From: Parascedosporium putredinis
Taxonomy: Eukaryota; Ascomycota; Sordariomycetes; Microascales; Microascaceae
Assembly: GCA_949357655.1 (NCBI GenBank)
Contig: CASHTG010000020.1
Span: forward strand, 1,488,001 to 1,552,000
DNA: 64,000 bases
Direction: 5' to 3'
Shown here in pieces: positions 1 to 11,684 of the stretch. Position numbers and translations under genes: made by a program. How positions within the stretch are numbered: position 1 is the first letter of the stretch; each line of letters begins with the position of its first letter. The notes under the pieces were generated by a model. It made no database searches. It was not told the DNA's origin and saw only the letters and a program-made list of their open reading frames with translations.

Positions 1-34
1 ACGAGGGAAAAAAAGCGATAATCAGGGGAAAAAA

Positions 35-153
35 ACATACAACACCGGGGATTCGCTGGTCGTCACCGACCCAACTACTAGTCCGGCGCTTCGCAGCTTA
101 TGTACAGGGGAGCGGACGGGACCCTCAGTATTCTACGAGCTATGGTCGTATGT
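35..153 (-). rRNA. 5S ribosomal RNA, copy 1
   Basis: Read on the minus strand, this 119-nt segment begins ACATACGACCATAG and ends TGTTGTATGT, the two strands of 5S helix I. It carries the conserved blocks GGGTCCCGTCCGCT, TAGTAGTTGGGT and GACCAGCGAATCCC. A T7 run follows the 3' end, as expected for a Pol III terminator. Helix IV reads GGTCG-GTGA-CGACC, where the common fungal form is GGTGG-GTGA-CCACC, so one base pair is swapped but still paired. It differs from copy 2 (2969-3087) by four transitions. Dispersed 5S genes are normal in filamentous ascomycetes. Confidence 0.93.
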
Positions 154-1232
154 GCTAGTCTTTGCAAGTTGGGACGGTTATAAGGCCAATTGCTCCATCC
201 AGTGTCGTTGAGACCATTGAAGCACATCATCCTCCGAACATCGTGGACGAGCAGTAGTTCGCGATGCAAAAAGAAAAACGAACCACGTGCTGAGCCGAAC
301 TCCCGGGGTCGACGATGACGATTCCAAGTAAGCCTGGAGCAATGCTCCCCATTTCCCCCATTTTCCCTCTCGCCTCCACAACGGAGCCTACGTCAATGGA
401 TAAAAAAGAAACAGCTTGGGAGGAGAAGGGTAATTGCGCCGGAGCTAATGCGGTCCATTTCCGTCCGCACCAGAGACCGTGTATCATTTTCCCCGCTTGG
501 CAGGTGCATCTTGCCTCTCTCCCAAGCTTTTTCTGCCCTTGTGCTTGAAGATCGCCGAGACCCTGGCCCGTAATCATTGCTCCTCTCAGGGCTTCATGAT
601 AGCCCGATTGGCCGATTGGTGGTGGGGCGGGCGGGCTCTTCCTGGCTTGAACGCGAGGGAGGAGTTTCCGTCCGATCTCAATGGCACCTTGGTTTGCGTT
701 TTTTGGCATTCGCTGTTGTGATTTTGTTTTTCTTCCATTCTTTTCATTCTTCCGCCCTTAATCTGAGCAATTACTGTTCGTGTCTTGGCTATCTTTTTTT
801 CCTTTTTCTGCGTTCGTTTATTTATAACTGTGCCGATCCCCGCAAGAGGCAATCGCGTCAATCTAAGGTGCATGTAAACCGTGCAGTCGCTTGCGTCCTC
901 GGCACCAGGTTCTTGGTTTTTTTCCCCGTCGAATTTCTATTAAAGGTTCTTCAATCTCGACGTTGCGGTTTGATTGCTTGAACAAAAAAGGTTGTGTTGA
1001 TCAGCGGAATTGTCCCCGTCTCCAAGGTTGATTTACACTTGATCAACGACGCGCTTTTCGCCTTGCTTCTCTTTCCCTTCTCTCTTCTCTTTTCGAAGCC
1101 GGCGACTTCTTCATAAGGGATCTCAAAAGGCCCCCTTCGACCACACTCTCCTAGTGATTAGAGGCATCCCTCCCTCCCAACCAAAAAAAAAAAACAACAC
1201 TAGGTGTCCTCACTTCCCCACCCTCGCTCGCC
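154..1232. other. Intergenic region and leader upstream of the S13 peptidase gene
   Basis: No gene is supported here. Open frames on both strands lack family features or consistent codon use. The last 200 bases are CT-rich with an A12 run just upstream of the start codon at 1233, typical of a fungal leader. Confidence 0.6.
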
Positions 1233-2673
1233 ATGCGCCTCAACCTCCTCGCCACGGCCGCCCTATGGCTCACCTCCCAGGCGCGCGCCGACGACGACTT
1301 TAGCGCCCGCGTCGCCGAGATCCTCTCACGGCCCACCTTTGCCGACGCCACCGTCGGCATCAAGGTCACAGACCTCGGGTGCGGCAACGTCGTCTACAGC
1401 ACCGGCTCCGACGCGCCCCTGATCCCCGCCTCCAACCAGAAGCTCCTCACCTCCACCGTCGCCCTCGCGAAACTCGGCCTCGACTTCACCTACGACACCA
1501 AGATCTTTGGCAGCTGTCCCATCAGCAAGAAGGGTGGCGTGCTGGACGGGGACCTGTGGATCGTCGGGTCCGGCGACCCTCGCTCAACTCGGAGAGGTTG
1601 GCGGCCATTGCCGCCGACCTGTCCGCCCGGGGCCTCAAGAAGATTACCGGCAAGGTGTACGCCGACGGATCCGTCTTCGATTCCAAGTTCCTCGGCGACG
1701 GCTGGGACCCCGACGACGAGCCCTACTACTACTCTGCCCAGGTGGCGGGCCTCAACACCGACCTCAACGTCGTCAAGGTCAACGTGGCGCCCGGCACCGT
1801 GATCGGCGGCCCTCCCGTGATCAAGATTAGCGGCGTCGCCGAAGCGGATGAAAAGTACGTCAAGATCCAGTCGACCGTCAAGACGACTGCGTCAGGTGGC
1901 CAGGAGAGCCTCGTCTTTGACCGAGTCCGTGGGACCAACACTATTATTCTGGGCGGCTCCATCCCCCAGGCCGCGGGCTCCGTGACTTTTACCATCACCA
2001 TCGACAACCCCAACGCCTTCACGGCCTATCGCTTGGCCGTCGCCCTGAACAACGCGGGGATCAGCGTCTCCAGGAATCCCACCACGCCTGGGAAGAAGCC
2101 CAAGGGCGCCGTCGAGCTCGCTTCCTCCACCTCGGAGCCCCTCTCCGCGCTGCTCCGTCTCTTCCTCAAGCCGAGCGATAACATGTACGGCGAGGCTCTC
2201 CTCAAGAAAGTCGGACGCGAGGCGGACCCGCGCAAGCCCGGTAGTGCCGCTACCGGCACACCCGTTTTTGCCAACTACCTCGAGGGAGAGGGCATTGACA
2301 CCGCCGGTGTCGAGATCGTAGATGGCTCCGGCCTCTCAGATCTCAACACAGTGACCGCCCGCTTCCTAATTGACCTCCTTGTCCACAATAAGGAGACTTT
2401 TACGGCTGAGGAGTGGGACGCCTGGTACAACGCCCTCCCTATTGCTGGTGTCGATGGCACCTTGAGGGCCGCCTCGTGGGCACCCCGGCCGCGGGCCATG
2501 TTCATGCCAAGACGGGCTCGTTGAGTGGCGTATCGTCGCTCTCTGGATACTTGGACGCGGCAGACGGGACCGAATACGCGTTTTCGATACTGATGAATGG
2601 GTTCACGAGCACAAACGAGGCGAGAAATGCGCAGGATGACATTGCCCTCGCCTTGTATGAGCGCTCAAACTGA
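1233..2673 (+). CDS. Bacterial-type D-alanyl-D-alanine carboxypeptidase / PBP4-like serine peptidase (family S13)
   Basis: Predicted 480 aa, no intron. Residues 1-19 form a signal peptide, so the enzyme is probably secreted. All three penicillin-recognising motifs are present: SxxK as SNQK (67-70), SxN as SDN (315-317) and KTG (427-429, in HAKTGSLSG). In bacteria this DacB/PBP4 family trims D-Ala from peptidoglycan and cleaves cross-links; fungi have no peptidoglycan, so action on bacterial wall fragments or another D-amino-acid or beta-lactam substrate is inferred. The reading frame is broken by one missing base near 1580 (after GSGDP) and one near 2465 (after GVDGTL); adding one base at each gives an uninterrupted family-length protein. 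Both 5S genes flank it. Horizontal origin is plausible. The family call is firm; the substrate is unknown. Confidence 0.88.
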
Positions 2674-2968
2674 ATGACTGCATGATTGGAACCGGTTGCT
2701 AGATAGATAGAGATTGTTGGATATACCCAGTGAATAAGGTATTAAAGAAGTTGACGCACCAGAGCCCACTTTTTTGTGATTATTACGTTAGTATTAGCTC
2801 CGGAAGCCATTCATCAATGGCTTGGTAGTATGCAAGACCGATGTTGTCCGATGTCCATTTCAGCCCTCCTCTAGGGCGGGCCGGGTTATGAACCCACAAA
2901 CTATTGCCTGGCTTGACGAGTTTAAGAACAGTGACAGAAGAAAAAGAATAGAAAAAAATGGACAAAAA
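2674..2968. other. Intergenic, 3' side of the S13 peptidase and 5S copy 2
   Basis: Short spacer. It contains only the 3' flank of the peptidase gene and the T6 terminator of 5S copy 2 (2964-2969 read on the minus strand). Confidence 0.5.
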
Positions 2969-3087
2969 ACATACAACACCAGGGATTCGCTGGTCGTCAC
3001 CGACCCAACTACTAGTCTGGCGCTTCGCAGCTTGTGTACAGGGGAGCGGACGGGACCCTCAATATTCTACGAGCTATGGTCGTATGT
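2969..3087 (-). rRNA. 5S ribosomal RNA, copy 2
   Basis: A 119-nt minus-strand segment, identical to copy 1 except for four transitions. The 3' part reads AGCGAATCCCTGGTGTTG, closer to the usual fungal consensus than copy 1. Helix I pairs ACATACGAC with GTTGTATGT. A T6 terminator follows. The same compensated helix IV pair as in copy 1 is present, so that variant is shared and not a read error. Confidence 0.94.
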
Positions 3088-3739
3088 GCTTGTTCTAGCA
3101 ACTGAACACACTTATAATTGCTCGGGAGAGGGTCCATGTAGTGAGAGGTGCTTCACGTTGGCTCGCGACCCGGCCGAGTGGTTGATGTGGAACTATGCCG
3201 TCTCCAAATATCAAATTCATTAGTCAGTTCGTCGCACATCTCTAAATGCGACCGACACCACGGTTGGCGTTAAGTGCGAATTCTCATGAACTTTCACGAG
3301 AATACATATTTTTTGTTTCTTATTTTTTCCGACTAGATTTAATTATTCTCTTAGAATCACCTCGATCCTCGTTTCTTTTTCTCCCGTCATGGCTGACGAG
3401 GGGCGTGATAGCCGGCGGATGGTTGGGCTGCACGTTTTGTTCTCCCTTGCAGCACGAAACCGGTGACGACGTCATTGACGGTCATCCGTCCTTGGCCCTC
3501 TCGTTCCCAACCACATCATGGTCAGACACGGCGTCGCACCCATCCCGGGACTCACCAACACGTCGACACGTTAAGGAATTGCCACCTAATCCCTACTCTT
3601 CCCACCCCGCCATTTATTATCAATCCCAAAGAGTAACGGGAAGCAAAAAAATAGATTCACCCTTGAATCGACTAATTCCGGGGATCATCGCGGAGGCCAA
3701 ATCAATCAGCCGGAAGCGCTAAAAGCAACATAAACAAAA
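3088..3739. other. Intergenic, promoter side of the BPI-like gene
   Basis: No supported gene. The stretch 3246-3722 is open in one frame but has no recognisable domain. The bases just before 3740 (AACATAAACAAAAATG) fit a fungal start context. Confidence 0.5.
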
Positions 3740-6032
3740 ATGTTGTCGTGGGGTCGCCAGTCTCGCGATGCCGAGCGGGAGCCGCTCCTGCCCCGGCACA
3801 ACCAAGACACGGACCTTCAAGCGAGCGCCAGCCGCAAGCTGCACACGTACCAAAAGCTCCGCGCCGTTTCCCAGGGTATATGCCCTCCAACGACCAGCTC
3901 GTCTCGGGCATCCACCAGCTCCTCGCCTCGGACCTCTTCCGAGACTCCACCGCGCAGGACCTCAGTCCGTCGGGCCGGTCCCTGCTGGTCACGCTCGAGC
4001 GTTCGCTGAAGCACGTGGCCGAGTTCCTCGAGCGCAAGAATGAGTCGGACCAGATTCAGGATTTCATCTGGTATCTCTCCAAGTCGAGGCTCTCGGTGGA
4101 CACCAAGGACCTCGGACGGCGGGCGACGAAAGCAAAGGCCAAGGCGGATTTGACCGGAGGTAAGTTCACACAGAAACCGCTCCCCCGCCCCCTCGACGGA
4201 CCGCAGGCGTGTATATGAGGAACCCCTTTGACTAAACGAGAGGACAAACGCAGCATTCCAGAGTCTTCGGACAATATCTTCCCTGTTGATGACCAACTCG
4301 GAATTCAGGGGCCTGCTCTCCGACCTCGGCACCGTAGGCCGTGAAGTATTCAAAGATACCGCCTTCGCCCTCTCCGACGTCTCCAGGAAGTCGGGCAAAA
4401 GATTGCCCCTTCAGAAACCGAAGCCAACGCCGTCAAGGACCCCACCGTCGACTCTGCCGCTCCACCCACCACCGACGATCTAAAAGCCGAAGTCAAGGAC
4501 GTCACCGACGTCGTCGCCAACGGTGCCGCCAAGATCGCCAACGAAGCCGGCTCCAGCCTCTCGGAACACGTCTCCGGACCCGAGCGAGACGCCTTCCTCA
4601 AGCGTCTCAAAGCCGCGGTGGGCCAACTACGCCAGAAGCCCGACTACACGGAATCCGTCTCCGTCATCACCCTCCTGCTCCGCCGCTTGCTCCACGTGTA
4701 CTCGCGCGCGCTCGCGGAAACTGCGCAGGCCGTCGGGGACGACGTGCAGGAGAATCCCGAGACAGACCGCGCGCTGGCGAACCTCTGGGGTTCGTCGCCT
4801 CGTTTGGCGACAAGGCGCAGTGGGATGCGCTGCGCGGGGCGTTCGCCAAGGTCATGGAGCACGCGCAAAACGACCCCGAGTTCGAGCGGCACGCCGACGA
4901 GATCGGGGACCAGGTGCAAAAGATGCTCACGGATCCCACCTTTTTCGACGACCCCGACGCGCGGTTTGCTCAGCTGCGCGACGAGTGCCGCGGGTTAACG
5001 TTTGAATCGTCTCTCGGGGACGACCTCGATGCCCTGCTGGCCAAGGCGAAGGAGGTGCTGTATTCTATCCCGTCGGACCCGGACATCAAGAACCTCGAAC
5101 ACGACTCCAAGAGGATCATCGACATCCTCTCCCCCGGAAATCAAAATGTGAACAAAGACCTCGTGACCGACTCCATCAACGTCATCGTTCCCGCCCTTAT
5201 TCAGGCCGTCCAGTATATACCCATCCCCCGCCTCGAAGTATCCAGCCCCCACCTCGACCTCCTCCTCGAAAACCTCATCCTGGAACCGGGCAAGACTATC
5301 AACAACTCATCGTTCCTCCCCTATCGCTTCAAGTTTAGCGCGCAAAACGACATCGAGATCCGCAAGGGCCGCGTCCGGACGACTTCCAACCTCGACACCT
5401 ACGTCCGTCTTTCCTTCTCGGGGATTTCGGTGGCCGCGAGCGACATTGGATATTGGCTCCGCTGCCACTCCGGGCTCCTCCGATTTACCACTGAGGGTAT
5501 TTCATCGTTTCACATCGACGAGCAGGGCATCGACGTCGTCGTCGACTTGCAGATCAACAAGGACCGCATCGACGAGCTCGTTAGTCTCCGCCAAGTTCGC
5601 GTGCTCATCCATCATTTCGACTACACTCTCGACCAGAGCAAGCTCTCCTTCTTCGCGTGGATCGTCAAACCTTTCCTCCGACCGCTCATCCGCATGGCCA
5701 TCGAAGCCACCATCGCCATCGCCATCAAGGATGCCTGTCTCAAGCTCAACCGCGAACTCCTCTTCGCGAGGGAGAGGCTCCGCGCCACGCGCATCGCTGC
5801 TCCCGATGACCTGTGGACCTTTATCCGCGCCGTGGCTGCGCGCTTGACGCCCAGGGCGGACCCCAACATGTATTCTCGCGTGGGAATCGACGCTCCTGGA
5901 CAGGGCGTGTTCAAGGGAAGGTATGCGCCGGGCAGCTTGGCCAAGCTGTGGCATGAGGAGGCGGAGATGACTACGCAGAGGGTGGACGACTTTAGGCAGG
6001 ACGGGTGGAGAAACCAAATATTTGATATCTGA
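3740..6032 (+). CDS. BPI/LBP-like lipid-binding domain protein (fungal DUF5923/DUF4449-type family)
   Basis: Predicted 733 aa in two exons: 3740-4159 and 4254-6032, with a 94-nt GT...AG intron in phase 1. The N-terminal half is helical and charged. The C-terminal half (roughly residues 390-730) resembles the bactericidal/permeability-increasing alpha-beta fold, with segments such as LLLENLILEPGKTI and YWLRCHSGLLRFTTEG. These proteins are common in filamentous fungi; lipid binding or transfer at internal membranes is inferred from the fold, and no enzyme motif is seen. Single bases are missing near 3877 (SQG/YMPSND), near 4390 (SRK/VGQK) and near 4790 (LWG/FVASF); with them the exon sum is exactly 734 codons. 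The start is the ATG that leaves a continuous conserved N-terminus (MLSWGRQSRDAEREPLL). Confidence 0.72.
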
Positions 6033-7493
6033 AGGGCAAGGGAGAATGAGATTTCGGCGGACTTGTACCATAATGTTTACTTTATCAACACGATTTTAAA
6101 TGCACGTACACTCTTACTCTCGCGCACCACCGTAGGTGTACCGTCTTCCAAATGTTTAAGCTTATCCTACCACGATGCGCATCCGTGCCTAGTCAAAAAT
6201 GCGTTAAAACTACATCGCTCCCCTCGAGACCGCTAACCGTCGGTCTCCTAAATATCCGAGACTCCCATTTGCCACTACACCCAAACACAATGGGGACAGC
6301 CAACATGCAGCTAACATGGTCTCAACCTTCTTTTTCTTGCCTTGCTCAACGTCGTGACCCCAGACCCACCGCCATCCCTGCGTGGCAGGATACACGTCGG
6401 AAATAAAGGAGCGCCCCGGAGTCTAGTTGCCCGAAAGAACGAGGAGGAGCATTCGAGATCGACACCCCCAAGATTAGTTTCCCCTCTCTCCCCCATCATT
6501 CGGACATCAAGTCATTCCACGCCCGAATGCACTTCAAGGATTGACAAAGTACATTTCGACCAACACAAATTGCGGCCCAAGAATTTCTCTCTCTCTTTTT
6601 CTTTTTTTTTTCGGTGTTGATACCGAGATGAGCGAGAAGATCGCATGTTAATGGTCGTCTTAGTCGTCGTGAAGACGACCACCTTGAATCGCTCCCCCTG
6701 TTAGACTCGTCATTGCGCAACATCATTCGCGGAAAATCTCACGGAAGATATTTCTCCGCCCCGTCATCAGACGGTCAAGAGGAAAACCGCCACGACAAGT
6801 CAGAAACGGCCATGCACCAAACCCAGGTCTGAATTTCCACGCTAGGGTGCTGTTCTCCACTCCGCTCGTTGCAGGTCAAAATGGATTGCAAAGGATCCGT
6901 TTTGGCCGCGGGGCCACCGGGGGAGGATGGGGAATTCCTTCTTGCTAGCCCCCCTCGCCTCTCCCCCAGATCTTACCCCGGATTACTAGCTCGGACGCTT
7001 ATTCGGCAGGCTAACTGGGTCAACTACGAGCTCCCCGCATGCGCCGCCCGTGCTATCAGTGAGAAAGGGGTTGGCGAGCTCTGTGATAGGAAAATGGTCC
7101 TCTATTTTTGTGGAGAATGGGGAGCGTTCCCTCCATGGGGGAGGCATGTCTGAGCTGCGAACGTGACAAAAGCTTATTCGATAAGGATCAAGTACAGATG
7201 TATAGCTTGCTGGCCTGGCGTCTAGAGGTGGTAGTAGGATTCTCGAGACATTTTGTCCAACACACCTGGTCGTGTCGTTGAAAATAAATCTCGCCTTTCC
7301 TGCCCTCCCTGCGGACCGGTTCGCTCCCTTCCCACTCGCCCTTTCTACACTTCCTCGGCCAAGGAGTTCTTTCCTCTCTCTTGTCCTCCCTCCTTGTTCA
7401 TCTGTTGAACTTATCCTTCTTCTTTGGCATATTTCGGCGTACCATACAGATCCCCTATCATTCTTCCCCTGCCGCCGAGCGTGTTCGCCCGCC
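6033..7493. other. Long intergenic region / promoter of the sugar-type permease
   Basis: 1.46 kb with no supported gene. It is mixed-composition DNA with a T10 run near 6605 and a CT-rich leader (7290-7460) before the start at 7494. Frames open across it have no recognisable features. Confidence 0.5.
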
Positions 7494-9553
7494 ATGGCGT
7501 TGCTTGTCAAGATCTTGCGTGCCGTCATTCGCAATGAGGCGATGAAGGAGGACCCAGACCAGATCTACAACTGGCGTGTCTTTGCTCTTGTTTTCTCTTC
7601 GTGCTTTGGCGGTATGCTCTTTGGCTGGGACACCGGCGCCATCAGCGGTGTCCTGGCTATGGACGGCACCAAGAAGAAGTTTGGCTACTTTGACAAATCC
7701 AAGGCCGAGACTTCCCTCATGGAGCAGAACATCGTCTCTACCCTCCAGGCCGGGTGCTTCTTCGCCTGCTTCCTCACCGGTTGGCTCACAGAGAAGTACG
7801 GCCGCCGCTGGATGCTGATCGGCACGGGTGCCTTCACTACCGTCGGTGTAATCTTCCAGACAGCCTCCGCCATCCACGGCGATATTGCTGTCATGTATGT
7901 TGGCCGCTTCCTTGCAGGCATGGGAGTGGGTGCTGCTTCCACTTTGACGCCACTCTACGTTTCTGAATGTGCTCCTCGCGCTATTCGGGGTGCTCTGACG
8001 AGTAAGTGTTACGGATCCTTTTCGTCCCTCTTTTCCGTCAGGTGAACGAAGTGGCTAACGATCATGGACAACACTAGCATTCTACCAGCTCTTCATCGTA
8101 ACGGGAATCATGATCTCCTATTGGGTCAATTACGGTTGCCTTCTGCACGTATCGGCTCCTGCCATCTACATGGTACCGCTCGCGCTCCAGGCCACTCCGG
8201 CAATGTAAGTCGCAATCTACCTCAGTCTGCGAAGACGAGAGCTAATCTTGCTACTATATTAGTCTTCTCGTGATGGGCATGTTTTCTCGCCGGAGAGCCC
8301 TCGTTGGTGTGCTAGGAAGGATGACTGGGAGCGTGCCACGTCCATCATCAGCCGCCTGCGCAAGTACGTAGAACAGTCCCTCTTGGCCTCCCCGCACCCT
8401 TCTTACATGCACTAACCTATCTATCCTTTAACCCAGTCTTCCGGCCGACCACGACTACGTTCGTACAGAGCTTCAGGACATGGCGCAACAATTGGAGCAC
8501 GAACGACAACTCACTGGTGACGCGACGGCCAAGACCCTGATGAAGGAAATGATCCAGATCCCCGGTAACAGGAAGCGAGCCCTCATCACCGTCGCGCTCA
8601 TGGTATGCCAGCAAATGACCGGAACCAATGCCATTGTAAGCCTCTTCTCCCCACAACCTTCGCCAAGCAACTCATGTCAAACAAAGAGCGTGCTGACACT
8701 GAGTCCATAGAACTACTACGCACCCCAAATCTTTAAGAACCTTGGTATGACTGGCACAGACACGGGACTTTTCGCTACCGGTGTGTACGGCATTGTCAAG
8801 TTCACAGGATGCTTCCTATTCCTTGTCTTTGTGGTCGATTCGCTCGGCCGACGTAGGAGCTTGCTGTGGACGAGCATTGCTCAAGGTCTTGTCATGTACC
8901 TGATTGGCATCTACGGCCGAACCCAGCCCCCGTTGAGGGACAACCCGTAAGTGAGGCAACATATATTAACTCAAGATCCAGGCTCATATCTCTCTAGGTC
9001 ACCGCTTTCGGCTATGTCGCTATTGCGTGTATTTATCTGTGGGCAGCGTAAGTAGCCATGACATTAGCGCCGCGCTGCTTTCCTTAGCATTCGATTGTTG
9101 CTAACTCCTACCAGGTTCTTCCAATTCGGATGGGGCCCCGTTTGCTGGATCCTTGTTTCGGAAATCCCAACCGCCCGTCTTAGGGCCTTGAACGTTGCCC
9201 TTGGAGCGGCTACCCAGTGGCTCTTCAACTTCATAATCGCGAGGAGTAAGATTGAACCCGATGGGATGTGGATGGAGACCACGAGAACATGATTCGGATT
9301 GCTAACGACTTCTCCAGCTGTGCTTACCATGCAAAACACCATGGGCAAGGCAGGCTTCGGCATGTTCTTCATGTTCGGCTCCTTTGACCTCCTCATGTTC
9401 ATCTTTGTCTGGTTCTTCATCCCCGAGACCAAGGGAATCAGCCTGGAGAAGATGGACGAGTTGTTTGGTGTTGTCGAGGCCAATCGAAAGATGGCCGACG
9501 AGGACGCCGAGGCACGGCCCGCCAGTATCCACAACGCGCCCGAGAAGAAATAG
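7494..9553 (+). CDS. MFS sugar transporter, quinate-permease-like
   Basis: Predicted 529 aa, 12-TM proton symporter of the plasma membrane. Eight exons: 7494-8001, 8078-8204, 8263-8363, 8437-8635, 8711-8946, 8998-9047, 9115-9245, 9318-9553. Family marks: GWDTGAISGVL in TM1, GRRWM after TM2, FSPESPRW at the end of the first half, QQMTGTNAINYYAP in TM7, PETKG near the C-terminus. The pattern NYGCL...YMVPLALQ is typical of the QutD/quinate-permease group, but hexose or another polyol acid is possible. ATG 7494 (GCCATGG context) is chosen over an upstream in-frame non-ATG start. One base is missing near 8285 (GMF/FSPES) and one at the donor of intron 5 (8946/8947); with these the exons give 530 codons. 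It lies next to regulators and aromatic-type enzymes. Confidence 0.87.
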
Positions 9554-9811
9554 ACCGGGTGTCAAGGGCAGGATTGCGATGCGGGACACACTCTCCACGA
9601 AGAAAGAAAAAGGTTGGGGAGCTATGGTACACGCGCGCTTGAGAATGTTTACAGAGTTGTGACATGTGGCAATGCTTATTTTCTTTTTCTCAATCCCCTC
9701 GCTTCACTAAGATGACGGAGGAATAAGAGGGCTCATGTACGGGATTCCATCATACCTCATATACAAAAATTTTACCCATAACGGGGCTGGGCTGTTGTTC
9801 AGTCTCCGCAT

Positions 9812-10814
9812 TCATCGAAACCTCGCGTTCTTCACCAACTGGTTGAGCACATCCACCGCAAAGGCCGCCCTCTTCCTCATCAAGGGCTCTACGCGCGTTC
9901 GAAACTGCTCATCACGTCCGTATAGCGACGCCGCAAGGGTAGACACTATGTCCTCTAGCGCCGCGTCTACCGGGTCCGGGTCGCTGTATAGCTCGTCTAC
10001 AGCTTCAGTGAAGGCGTCACTCGTCTTGTAAGAAGATTCCGCAGCACGGTAGAAGCGGTCGCGAGCCAATAGCTGTAGGCAGGGTACTTGGTAGCTGCGA
10101 GCCATTCTATATACGCGTAGATGCAGTTGCAAAGCTCCATAATCCGTGGCTGGTTCCGTGGCTTTTCCGTTGACTGTCGTTTCCTGAGACTTTGGCATTG
10201 ATCGCATTCCTCCCTTCTCGGGGTTCATGTGTTGAGTTGACCCGGCCCCTTTCACTTCGGGTTGGCGGATGGGAGTGCGACCCCGTCACAATCTACTCCA
10301 TTGCGGTGAGAATCGGAGACTTGTTCGCCGTGGTCTTCGGAAGCTAAAAAGTCGCAATCTGGTAGCGACCTTAGCTTCTCTCGCGCCTCTTCCGTCGTTA
10401 ACAACGTGGTGGCCGACGGTGCATCACAGTCTTGAATGGCTCCATCGTGATAGTTTCCGCTGTACAAGAACTGGAGGAAGAGCCGAACGGTTTGCGGATC
10501 AATCTCCGAGAGGTCCACCGGAGCATCAAGTCCGAACTGTTGACCTTATTAGCTCTCATCAGGGTCAGAAAGGGGTCTATCTTGCGTAGTCTTGTCCATA
10601 CATGGGGGCGGCTAGCAAAAATTTGGTTGAATACTGGCGACTGGGAGCACACAATGACTCGATGTGCTGGAAAGGTGTCACCACGGCAGGCGATTCTCAT
10701 GTCAGAGAATTTCTCCGACAGATACAGGGTCGAGAGTGCGCTGAAGACTGACGAGGTGTAAACCTCGTCGCCATCAAGCGTGAGGTCCGAGATAGTCTCG
10801 GCGACTGGCGACAT
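9812..10814 (-). CDS. BTB/POZ domain protein
   Basis: Predicted 312 aa in two exons on the minus strand: 10814-10602 and 10536-9812; the 65-nt intron (10537-10601) contains a CTAAT branch site. The N-terminal BTB fold is visible from about residue 30: the segment FSDMRIACRGDTFPAHRVIV followed by CSQSPVFNQIF, then DLSEIDPQTVRLFLQFLYSGNY, the usual BTB helix-strand pattern. The C-terminal part (YQVPCLQLLARDRFYRAA) matches the helical tail of fungal BTB proteins. Such proteins mediate dimerisation and often act as Cullin-3 adaptors or regulators; the partner is unknown here. One G is missing near 10256 (SANPE/VKGAG), and adding it makes the length a multiple of three. Confidence 0.83.
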
Positions 10815-11324
10815 CGTACATTAGGCAGAGAGGTGCGTCAATTGGGTTAGGTTTAGGGATCGGACCGAGGAAGAAGATATTTCGCGATTTGGAATAGTCT
10901 TGCAATTTGTTTTCGTCACAAAAGATGAGGACGCCATAGCTCAAAGGGGCTGAATTAGCTGAGTCGCGTGTTTTTGGTGGGCGCGTCTAGGAGACAGTCA
11001 AGGGTCTCGGATTGGACAACAAAATCGTACAGGGGTTCTATAAGACTATCGAGCTAAAAATTGATGGGATGGTTTCGCCAAGCACTGGACTCCTTGTGCA
11101 TTTTCCATCCTCCGACTGGTAGCCACATGTAATTTTCCAAACTTCATTCATCGTCAAGCCCTCCCCACGACTCGGCCCAACACTTTCTATCTCCGGAGCA
11201 TGCGTTTGACCCTCGGCCTGGTGGATTAGAACCGCTTCAAGCCACCCAACTACCACATCTGAGAAAAACCTCCGTGTGGATCCTCACTTGGACGAGACCC
11301 CTTCCCTAAGGACTTGCAAGGCAT
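10815..11324. other. Intergenic between BTB gene and small hypothetical
   Basis: No supported gene. A string on the minus strand near 11195-11260 resembles parts of a tRNA but does not fold into one. Confidence 0.45.
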
Positions 11325-11684
11325 TCATTTGACGGCCTTTGAAGTCACAAAAAATACCAAAGTTTCCGCCACAGTCGTGGTAGATGCTCTCGTTACAGTC
11401 GTTTCTATGACTCGTCCCTGCCGGTCGGTGTAGTAGAACTTTCCCTCTCGTTTAGGGAGCTCTTCGTAGGCCTTGACCACTGGTGGCGTGAGCAGATTCT
11501 TGAGTTTGGCCAAGGTTGAATTGGGGTCGGCGTCGGTCTTGAGCTTGGGCATCTTGCGGACGATTTTCTCTTCGTAGTAGAAATACTCGGTCACTGTGGA
11601 CCGAGGGATTTCGCTGACAGGATATCCTTCCTCACCGAGAATCAAAGTGCCCGGGGCGGGGAACGTGATGGGATCGCCCATCAT
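11325..11684 (-). CDS. Small hypothetical protein, 119 aa
   Basis: Single-exon frame of 119 aa starting with two ATG codons (MMGDPITFPAPG). No known domain recognised. Composition is that of a folded soluble protein with a lysine-rich middle (KIVRKMPKLKTDADPNS) and a threonine-rich C-terminal part (TTVTRASTTTVAETLVFF). No signal peptide or clear membrane span. A TATATA element lies about 20-25 bp upstream on the same strand (11704-11710). The frame is intact, unlike many neighbours. Coding status rests on length, amino-acid composition and promoter element only. Confidence 0.5.
   Translation of the reverse strand: MMGDPITFPAPGTLILGEEGYPVSEIPRSTVTEYFYYEEKIVRKMPKLKTDADPNSTLAKLKNLLTPPVVKAYEELPKREGKFYYTDRQGRVIETTVTRASTTTVAETLVFFVTSKAVK

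Noticed and set aside
227..981. Several overlapping frames of 60-160 codons on both strands before the S13 gene
   Set aside because: No conserved motifs, no consistent codon use, and they overlap each other.
1233..2673. Calling the S13 gene a pseudogene because of two frame breaks
   Set aside because: The same kind of single-base loss appears in 17 other genes including conserved ERG3 and an ABC transporter, and all motifs are intact once two bases are added.
11195..11260. tRNA-like string on the minus strand (GGTTCTAATCC, TGGTAGTTGGG)
   Set aside because: The pieces match A-box, B-box and anticodon strings only partly; stems do not pair and no acceptor arm is found.
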